From Streptomyces sp. NBC_01264 (lineage in GTDB: Bacteria; Actinomycetota; Actinomycetes; Streptomycetales; Streptomycetaceae): a stretch of DNA of 64,000 bases. Numbering within the stretch: the first letter of the stretch is position 1; each line of letters starts with the position of its first letter. The notes under the pieces are model-generated. The model was not told the origin of the DNA. It saw only the letters and a list, made by a program, of their open reading frames with translations, and did not search any database. Position numbers and translations under genes: made by a program. Of this stretch, positions 58,307 to 64,000 are shown piece after piece. Location: assembly GCF_026340675.1 (NCBI RefSeq), contig NZ_JAPEOX010000001.1, positions 4,216,001-4,280,000 on the forward strand, written 5' to 3'.

Positions 58307-59836
58307 TCAGTGGGCGATCACCGGGATCTTCATGTCGGCTTCCTCGCCCTCGGCGACCGGGTCACCCGCACCCGGCTTGCCGGTGGTGATGAGGGTCAGG
58401 GCGATGAGCGAGCTGGCGACCAGGATGCCGACCGCCCACCAGATCGCGGAGGAGTAGCCCTCCACCATGGCCTTGGCCTGGATCAGCTGCGCCGCCGGGC
58501 CGCCCGCCGCGGCCTCGGCCGCGTGGTCGGTCAGGTACGCGGTCGTCGCGGAGGCGGCGATCGTGTTCAGCAGGGCGGTGCCGATCGCGCCGCCCACCTG
58601 CTGCGAGGTGTTGACCATCGCGGAGGCGACACCGGCGTCGGCCGGGTTCACCCCGTACGTGGCCAGGGACATGGCGGGCATGAAGGCCGTACCCATGCCG
58701 AGGCCCAGCAGCAGCTGCGCCGGCAGGATCAGCGCCGGGTAGGAGGAGCCGACCTCGAGCTGCGTCAGCAGCAGCATGCCGCTGGCGGCGACCATGAAGC
58801 CGGGGCCCATCAGCAGGCGCGGGGGGACCCGCGTCATGAGGCGGGCGCCGATCTGCGTGGAACCGGCGATCATGCCCACGATCATCGGGAGGAAGGCGAA
58901 GCCGGTCGTGACGGGCGAGAAGCCCTTGACGACCTGCAGGTAGTAGGTGAGGAAGAGGAACAGGCCGAACATCGCGATGACGGCGAGGCCCAGCGAGAGG
59001 TAGACGCCGCCGCGGTTGCGCTCCAGCAGGACGCGCAGCGGGAGCAGCGGGTTCTTCGTACGGGACTCGACGAGGACGAACGCGGCGAGCAGCACGGCGG
59101 AGGAGATGAACATGCCCACGGTGAGGCCGTCCGACCAGCCGGCCGACTCGGCGCGGGTGAACCCGTAGACGAGGGCGACGAGACCGGTCGTGGACAGCAG
59201 GACGCCGGGGATGTCGAGCGGGGCGCGGTTACGGCCGCCGGCCGGCTCGCGGATGATCATCCAGGCGCCGACGGCGGCGACGATCGCGAACGGGATGTTG
59301 ACGAAGAAGGTCCAGCGCCAGTTCAGGTACTCGGTGAGGACGCCGCCGAGGATCAGGCCCACCGCGCCACCGCCACCGGCGATCGCACCGTAGATGCCGA
59401 AGGCCTTGGCGCGCTCCTTGGCGTCGGTGAACATGACGGCCAGCAGCGAGAGCGCGGCGGGCGCGAGCAGTGCGCCGAAGGCACCCTGGAGGGCGCGGGC
59501 GCCCAGCATCATGGCCTCACCCTGTGCGGCGCCGCCCAGCGCGGAGGCCAGGGCGAAGCCGATCAGGCCGACGATGAAGGCGTTCTTGCGCCCCCACTTG
59601 TCGGCTATGCGGCCACCGAAGAGGAGCAGTCCTCCAAAGGCCAGCGCGTACGCGGTGATGACCCACTGGCGGTTGCCGTCCGAGATGCCGAGGTCGGTCT
59701 GGGCGGACGGCAGGGCGATGTTCACGATGGTCGCGTCGAGGACGACCATCAGCTGCGCCAGCGCGATGAAGACCAGGGCCTTCCAGCGACTGGGATCGGC
59801 GCCGGTCAGCTGCGGGTTCGCGGCTGTTTTTGACAT
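58307..59836 (-). CDS. DHA2-type MFS exporter (TetR-linked)
   Basis: The 509-residue protein has 14 helices with DHA2 motifs: LAQLMVVLDATIVNIALPSAQ, FGGRIADKWGRKNAFIVG and GAIAGGGGAVGLILGGVLTEYLNWRW. It should export a drug or metabolite by proton antiport. The ATG at 59836 has GGAG 11 bases upstream; a GTG at 59848 is an alternative. It is downstream of a TetR-family gene on the same strand (86-bp gap), the usual layout for a repressor with its exporter. Confidence 0.92.
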   Translation of the reverse strand: MSKTAANPQLTGADPSRWKALVFIALAQLMVVLDATIVNIALPSAQTDLGISDGNRQWVITAYALAFGGLLLFGGRIADKWGRKNAFIVGLIGFALASALGGAAQGEAMMLGARALQGAFGALLAPAALSLLAVMFTDAKERAKAFGIYGAIAGGGGAVGLILGGVLTEYLNWRWTFFVNIPFAIVAAVGAWMIIREPAGGRNRAPLDIPGVLLSTTGLVALVYGFTRAESAGWSDGLTVGMFISSAVLLAAFVLVESRTKNPLLPLRVLLERNRGGVYLSLGLAVIAMFGLFLFLTYYLQVVKGFSPVTTGFAFLPMIVGMIAGSTQIGARLMTRVPPRLLMGPGFMVAASGMLLLTQLEVGSSYPALILPAQLLLGLGMGTAFMPAMSLATYGVNPADAGVASAMVNTSQQVGGAIGTALLNTIAASATTAYLTDHAAEAAAGGPAAQLIQAKAMVEGYSSAIWWAVGILVASSLIALTLITTGKPGAGDPVAEGEEADMKIPVIAH

Positions 59837-59922
59837 GGGGGTACCCACTCCATGGTGCGAGATGACTGATATGAGGTGATTCGGGCTGCTTTTACGACGC
59901 TAGAGGGTGCGACCCGGGGGCG

Positions 59923-60759
59923 TCACATGGTTTTCCGCCTCAGGTCCGCCAGGGTGATCGCCGAGCCCGGCAGTTCGGAGCGGGCCGGGGCCATCAACCC
60001 GTCGAGGAACAGCTGGAGATGGCGGTGGACGAAGACGTCCGCGTCGAAGCAGGCGGTGCCCGGGAGGGGGCGGCTGAGCTGCGACAGCGCGATCATCAGG
60101 TCGCCGACGCCGACGTCGGGGCGCAGGAGTCCGGACGTGCGACCGGCGGCCAGCAGGGCCTCGATCGACTCCTCCAACGCCTCGCGGGAGGCGACCAGTT
60201 CGGGGTGGTCGTGGTCGAACTCGCTGGAGAGGACGGGGCACAGGGCGCCGATCCGCTCGTCCGCCGCCGCGTGCGTGAACCGGCGCAGTGCGGCGAAGGC
60301 GTCCGGTTCCTCGGCGAGCGAGTCGACGGCCAGTGCGGTCACCCGGTCCAGGCCGAACAGCACGACGTGGTGGATCAGGGCCGGGCGGTCCGGGAAGTGC
60401 CGGTAGAGCGTGGCGTTGCCCACTCCGGCCCGGCGGGCGATCTCGTCGAGGGCGGCGGCGGGGCCGAACTCCACGAGCACGTCCCGGGCGGCTGCCAGGA
60501 TGCGCTCGCGGTTGCGGACGGCGTCGGCGCGCGGGCGCGGGACCCCGTCCACGGAGGTACGGGCACGCGTGCCGGCCGCCCTGACCTTGCCCGCGGCCGC
60601 GCCCACGACCGCACACGCGCCGGCGCCCGGAGCGCCCGCGGCCGAAGCACCCGAAGCGCCCGCGGCACCCGCGGCCGAAGCCGGAGCCGTGAGGTCGAGG
60701 TCGACCTCCGGGCCCGGTACGGGCAGGGCCGCCGGATCGGTGGTTGCGGGGCTCTTCAT
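59923..60759 (-). CDS. TetR-family regulator with long Ala-rich N-terminus
   Basis: The 278-residue protein has an unusual N-terminal extension of about 85 residues rich in Ala, Gly, Pro (ASAAGAAGASGASAAGAPGAGA...). A TetR helix-turn-helix follows (RERILAAARDVLVEFGPAAALDEIARRAGVGNATLYRHFPDRPALIHHVV), then a ligand-binding domain. GGGAGCC precedes the ATG at 60759. It is likely to repress the downstream MFS gene and itself; a pair of matching inverted repeats lies just upstream. Confidence 0.9.
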   Translation of the reverse strand: MKSPATTDPAALPVPGPEVDLDLTAPASAAGAAGASGASAAGAPGAGACAVVGAAAGKVRAAGTRARTSVDGVPRPRADAVRNRERILAAARDVLVEFGPAAALDEIARRAGVGNATLYRHFPDRPALIHHVVLFGLDRVTALAVDSLAEEPDAFAALRRFTHAAADERIGALCPVLSSEFDHDHPELVASREALEESIEALLAAGRTSGLLRPDVGVGDLMIALSQLSRPLPGTACFDADVFVHRHLQLFLDGLMAPARSELPGSAITLADLRRKTM

Positions 60760-60820
60760 GGACGGCTCCCTGGCAGGTGACGCGTACATCGGGCGGGTCG
60801 CTCGTTCGTTCTTCGTTCCG

Positions 60821-60883
60821 AAACGGGGAGCGGCTCCCCGGTTCGCAGGGACTCTGGTTCAAACGGGGAGAGGGTCCCCGCTT
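60821..60883. promoter_or_regulatory. Paired operator-like inverted repeats upstream of tetR gene
   Basis: Two sites, 60821-60843 and 60861-60883, each start with AAACGGGGAG and continue with CTCCCCG or TCCCCG to form imperfect palindromes. Their starts are exactly 40 bp apart (about four helical turns), so two repressor dimers could bind on the same face. They are 62 to 124 bases upstream of the TetR start. Confidence 0.6.
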
Positions 60884-60895
60884 ATTTCACTCTCC

Positions 60896-60915
60896 CGTGT
60901 GACCTGGGTCACACG
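60896..60915. promoter_or_regulatory. CRP-type site upstream of M6-like protease
   Basis: CGTGTGACC and GGTCACACG form a perfect 9-bp-arm palindrome around TG, containing TGTGA-N6-TCACA. It is about 125 bases upstream of the protease start. It also fits Streptomyces CRP sites (GTG-N6-CAC). Confidence 0.5.
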
Positions 60916-61040
60916 ACCTCAGGGCCTTCGTTCCCGTTTGGCCTCGCCCGACGCGCGAGCCCGCTCCAGCCGTCGGAGGGTGAGCCCACAGAGCGCAGTC
61001 CGGACCCGGCCGGCTGCCGCGGACCCGAAGGCCGATCTCC

Positions 61041-62321
61041 ATGTCGCAGACGCGCCACCGGATACGCAAGCCAAGCCGAACCAGCGTGTACGTGGGCATC
61101 ACCGCGCTGGCCCTCGGCATCACGGCTACGGCGAGCGCGGGCATATCCAGCCGCAGCCATTCGGCGGCCGGGCCGGTGGGCGCGACCAGCGCCGAATCGA
61201 TGCTCGCGCCCTGCCGGATCGCCGGCGCGATGGGCGTGCAGATGTCCGAGGGGCTGCCGACGGCACCGGGGTACTCGCGCTCGACCGGCGAGGTCCGGGC
61301 GCTGAACCTGATGATCGACTTCCCTGACGCCAAGGGCGAGGGCACGGCGGCCGACCGGATGGCGGAGTTCTTCCCGCAGACGTCCGACTGGTTTCGCATC
61401 AGCTCGTACGGGCGGCTGACCTACCGGGCCGAGGCGCCCATAAAGAACTGGCTGCGGATGCCGATGCCGTTCGCGGCGTACGGGATCGAGCGGGGTTCCG
61501 CGTACGAGCCCGGCTACCGCCAGCTCGTCGAACACATCATCAAGGCCTCCGACGCCGAGGTCGATTTCTCCCGGTACGACCTGATAAACATCCTCGTCAC
61601 CCCGAACGCCGGCCCCTCCGCGCTCGACACCGTCCTCTCCGTCACCTTCTCCGGCAACGGCGAGGCCCCGATGGCCGACGGCGTCCCGCTCGCCAACACG
61701 TCCTTCGTCTACAGCCGCCAGGACGACGGCTCCGGCTCCTACCGGGAGACCGGCTACCGCGTGCTCCCCCACGAGAACGGGCACGTCTTCGGCCTGCCCG
61801 ACCTCTACACCGCCGACGGCGGCGGCACGGTGGGGCACTGGGACATCATGAGCGAGGACTGGGGCGCCAACAACGACCTGCTGGGCTGGCACAAGTGGAA
61901 GCTGGGCTGGCTCGACAGCAACCAGATCAGCTGCGCCGGGAAGTCCGGGGTCAGCGACCACGTGCTGACCCCGCTGGCCGTGGAGGGCGGCACCAAGCTG
62001 GCCTTCGTCCCCGTCTCCGAGAGCGCCGGGTACGCCGTGGAGGTGCGCACCCGCGCCGGGAACGACGAGGCCGTCTGCAAGCCCGGCGTCCTCATCTACA
62101 AGGTGGACTCCGACGTCGACACCGGCCGCGGGCCCGTCACCGTCTCCGACAGCTCCGGCGCGAGCGGCGGCTGCACCCGGCGCTCCAACGTGCACGCGGA
62201 GCTCTCGGACGCACCGTTCCGCCCGGGCGAGACCTTCACCGACGAGAAGTCCGGCATCAGCGTCTCGGTCGTGGGCGAGCTGCGCAACGGCAGCTACCAG
62301 GTCCGGGTCACCCGACCTTGA
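61041..62321 (+). CDS. Secreted M6-type metalloprotease
   Basis: The 426-residue exported protease has a signal peptide (about 1-34) and the zinc motif HENGHVFGLPDLY (H244, E245, H248, D254), the HExxHxxGxxD form of the M6/immune-inhibitor A family. A conserved Met-turn-like WDIMSEDWG follows. A C-terminal beta-rich region carries cysteines that probably pair. It may degrade proteins outside the cell during development or nutrient scavenging. The ATG at 61041 has GAAGG 9 bases upstream. It is monocistronic, with a perfect GC-rich terminator at 62404-62429. Confidence 0.88.
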   Translation: MSQTRHRIRKPSRTSVYVGITALALGITATASAGISSRSHSAAGPVGATSAESMLAPCRIAGAMGVQMSEGLPTAPGYSRSTGEVRALNLMIDFPDAKGEGTAADRMAEFFPQTSDWFRISSYGRLTYRAEAPIKNWLRMPMPFAAYGIERGSAYEPGYRQLVEHIIKASDAEVDFSRYDLINILVTPNAGPSALDTVLSVTFSGNGEAPMADGVPLANTSFVYSRQDDGSGSYRETGYRVLPHENGHVFGLPDLYTADGGGTVGHWDIMSEDWGANNDLLGWHKWKLGWLDSNQISCAGKSGVSDHVLTPLAVEGGTKLAFVPVSESAGYAVEVRTRAGNDEAVCKPGVLIYKVDSDVDTGRGPVTVSDSSGASGGCTRRSNVHAELSDAPFRPGETFTDEKSGISVSVVGELRNGSYQVRVTRP

Positions 62322-62403
62322 GCTCCGCAGGTGGAACGGGGCGGGGCGGGCACGGCCGTACGGGCACGGCCGTACGGGCAGGCGCCCCGGCCCCGGCCCC
62401 GAA

Positions 62404-62429
62404 CCGGCCCGGGCCCGAACCCGGGCCGG
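62404..62429 (+). terminator. Hairpin after M6-type protease gene
   Basis: CCGGCCCGGG pairs perfectly with CCCGGGCCGG across a 6-base loop, about 80 bases past the stop codon. A 14-bp direct repeat (ACGGCCGTACGGGC twice, about 62351-62378) precedes it; the rest of this 245-bp gap has nothing else I can identify. Confidence 0.6.
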
Positions 62430-62566
62430 ACGGCCGGAACGGGCCGAGCGGCCGAAGCAAGTGCTGACGGTCGGCCCGCCATGTTCCGACCTACGGCCCC
62501 CCGCCGGGCCGGACCCGTACCCGCATGGTTGGGAACTAGCCGTGTAACGCCGAGTTAAGGAAACCC

Positions 62567-63487
62567 GTGAAGGCCTTCGCGCTGCGCCGTACCGGCGAGC
62601 CGCCCGCCGTGCTGGAACGACCCGTCCCCCACCCCGGGGCGGGCCAGGTCCTCGTACGCACCACGGCAGCGCTCATCTGCGCCTGGGACGGGCACACCGC
62701 CGCCGGGGCCCCCACCGGGCTCGGGCACGAGGCCGTCGGCGTCGTCGAGGACGTCGGCCCCGGGGTCTGCCCCTCCTACGTCGGCCGGCGCGTCGGCGTC
62801 GAGGGCCACGGGCGGCTCGCCGAGTTCTTCCGCGCCCCCGCGGCCGGGGCCGGGCTGGTCGCACTCCCCGACACCATCTCCGACCACCAGGCCCTCTACG
62901 CGGCGGGCGCGCTCCCGACCGGCTTCGCCGCCGCCGAGGAGTCCGGGCCGCCCCCGGGCGGGAGCGTCGTCGTATTCGGCCAGGGCGCCGTCGGGCTCAG
63001 CGCGACCATCGCGGCCGGCCGGCTGCGCGGGGCCCGGGTCATCGCCGTGGAGCCGGAGATGAAGCGCCAGCGCCTCGCCCTGCGGTTCGGGGCCGACGTG
63101 GTGATCGACCCGGCCTACGAGGACACCGCCGAGCGGATCCTGGAACTGACCGGCGGCGCCGGCGCCGACCGCGCGATCATGGCGACGGCCGCGCCCGCCG
63201 CCGCGAGGGCCGCCCGCGAAGGGCTCTCGGGGAGCGGGAAGATCACGTACGCCCGCTGCCGGCCGCCGCAGAGCAGCGGGGCGCGGCTCGCGAGGGCGCT
63301 GCACCTGATCGGGGACGGGCTGGTGGACCCGACGGTGATCACCACGCACGAGTTCCCGTTCGACCGTGTCGGGGAGGCCTTCGGGCGGCTCGCCGCCAAG
63401 GAGCCCGGCATGATCAAGCCGGTCATCCTTTTTCCCCGACCGCACGCCTCCTCCCCCGCCGGCGACCACAAGGAGATCCGCCCGTGA
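62567..63487 (+). CDS. Zinc-type alcohol dehydrogenase-like oxidoreductase (MDR)
   Basis: This 306-residue medium-chain dehydrogenase/reductase starts with GTG at 62567, which has AAGGAAA upstream. Family features: a GroES-like N-terminal domain with LGHEAVGVVEDVGPGVCP, and a Rossmann motif VVVFGQGAVGLSATIAAGRLRGARVIAVEP. The protein is shorter than classical alcohol dehydrogenases, and the structural-zinc cysteine loop is missing, so it probably lacks structural zinc. Catalytic zinc ligands (ICAWD, GHE) appear to be kept. It overlaps the RidA gene by GTGA. Confidence 0.85.
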   Translation: MKAFALRRTGEPPAVLERPVPHPGAGQVLVRTTAALICAWDGHTAAGAPTGLGHEAVGVVEDVGPGVCPSYVGRRVGVEGHGRLAEFFRAPAAGAGLVALPDTISDHQALYAAGALPTGFAAAEESGPPPGGSVVVFGQGAVGLSATIAAGRLRGARVIAVEPEMKRQRLALRFGADVVIDPAYEDTAERILELTGGAGADRAIMATAAPAAARAAREGLSGSGKITYARCRPPQSSGARLARALHLIGDGLVDPTVITTHEFPFDRVGEAFGRLAAKEPGMIKPVILFPRPHASSPAGDHKEIRP

Positions 63488-63963
63488 CCAGCACCCCCGA
63501 AGAGCGCCTCGCCGCCGCCGGACTGAAGCTCCCGCCGACGCCCTCGCCGGTCGCCGTCTACGTCCCCGCCGTACAGAGCGGGCACTACGTGTACTCCTCC
63601 GGCCAGCTCCCGATGGTCGACGGCGCGCTCCCCCTCACCGGGAAGGTCGGCGCCGAGGTCACCCCGGAGCAGGCCAAGGAACTGGCGCAGCAGTGCGCGC
63701 TGAACGCACTGGCCGCCATCATCTCCGTCGCCGGGGACCTGTCCGCCGTCAAGCGCGTGGTCAAGGTGGTCGGCTTCGTGGCCAGCGACCCGCACTTCAC
63801 GGGACAGCCCGGCGTGCTCAACGGCGCGAGCGAGCTGCTGGGCACCGCCTTCGGTGACGCGGGCATCCACGCCCGCAGCGCGGTCGGGGTGAGCGTGCTG
63901 CCGCTGGACTCCCCCGTCGAGGTGGAGATCCTCGTCGAACTGCACGCTCCGATGGGCCTCTAG
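63484..63963 (+). CDS. RidA-family (YjgF/YER057c) enamine/imine deaminase-like protein
   Basis: The 159-residue trimeric-fold protein has VYSSGQLPMVDGALPLTGKVGAEVTPEQAKELAQQCALNALA and the LVELHAPM end typical of the Rid family. The conserved catalytic Arg of true RidA is not obvious in the usual place, where ESD/GVSVLPLDSPVEVEILVE appears, so it may belong to the Rid1-7 subgroups with other substrates. The GTG at 63484 overlaps the dehydrogenase stop. It probably removes reactive imine by-products. The window ends 37 bases after its stop codon. Confidence 0.88.
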   Translation: MTSTPEERLAAAGLKLPPTPSPVAVYVPAVQSGHYVYSSGQLPMVDGALPLTGKVGAEVTPEQAKELAQQCALNALAAIISVAGDLSAVKRVVKVVGFVASDPHFTGQPGVLNGASELLGTAFGDAGIHARSAVGVSVLPLDSPVEVEILVELHAPMGL

Positions 63964-64000
63964 GGCTTCGCTTCCGTCGGGGCCGATCGGCGCCAGCTGG

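Noticed and set aside
62331..62558. Pro/Arg/Gly-rich frame after the M6-type protease
   Set aside because: It is made of a direct repeat and GC-rich palindromes and shows no gene-like features.

Overview
The window is a high-GC actinobacterial chromosome segment, almost certainly from Streptomyces. The evidence is strong G/C bias at third codon positions, frequent GTG starts with 4-bp ATGA/GTGA gene overlaps, a chaplin/rodlin locus, an HrdD-type sigma factor and several Streptomyces-restricted families. I see no tRNA, rRNA, CRISPR array, insertion sequence or phage gene. Most genes were assigned from their translated sequence. Family names marked as likely are recalled from family knowledge, not from a search.

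Region 1 (about 0.9-17.9 kb) is an anaerobic/nitrogen-oxide island read almost entirely on the minus strand. A tightly overlapping operon encodes a NarI-like membrane protein, a NasA-type molybdopterin oxidoreductase, a four-cluster ferredoxin, a Tat-type Rieske protein, a small membrane protein and a NarK transporter. Next to it lie pyruvate formate-lyase with its activase, an anaerobic C4-dicarboxylate carrier, a second NarK and a fused NirBD nitrite reductase, with a divergent sirohydrochlorin chelatase. A near-perfect Rex-type (NADH/NAD) operator lies upstream of pflB, and DevR/OsdR-like half-palindromes occur in several of the promoters. Together this looks like a system for nitrate/nitrite use and redox balance under oxygen limitation, which is unusual in a genus thought of as obligately aerobic.

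Region 2 (17.9-26.5 kb) is mixed: an LtrA-like membrane protein, a cytochrome P450, small lipoprotein and secreted proteins, a PAS/GAF/SpoIIE phosphatase with an anti-sigma-type kinase domain, and an FAD-dependent oxidoreductase.

Region 3 (26.7-41.5 kb) is an exopolysaccharide locus. It holds an ATP-grasp ligase, a secreted GH26-type glycosidase with a long Pro-Ser repeat, and a 10-kb minus-strand operon (glycosyltransferase, priming sugar transferase, O-antigen-ligase-like polymerase, MurJ-type flippase, polysaccharide deacetylase, glycosyltransferase, Wzz-like protein, FemAB/GNAT-like acyltransferase). A secreted protein gene lies just upstream of the operon.

Region 4 (41.6-46.5 kb) is a chaplin/rodlin cluster: three short chaplins, one long LAATG-anchored chaplin, two rodlins and two unassigned secreted proteins, separated by strong hairpin terminators. 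Both rodlins have BldN-like promoter sequences.

Region 5 (46.5-64 kb) has a VKOR protein, a DUF6227-like protein, the fructose operon (fruR-fruK-fruA), two DHA2 drug exporters with nearby WYL and TetR regulators, hrdD with a textbook SigR promoter, a Uma2 nuclease-like protein, a Cys-rich protein, a LigB-type dioxygenase with a striking palindromic operator, a secreted M6-type metalloprotease, and an alcohol dehydrogenase/RidA pair. Five copies of a dispersed GC-rich extragenic repeat occur in the window; three have been drawn into coding sequences.
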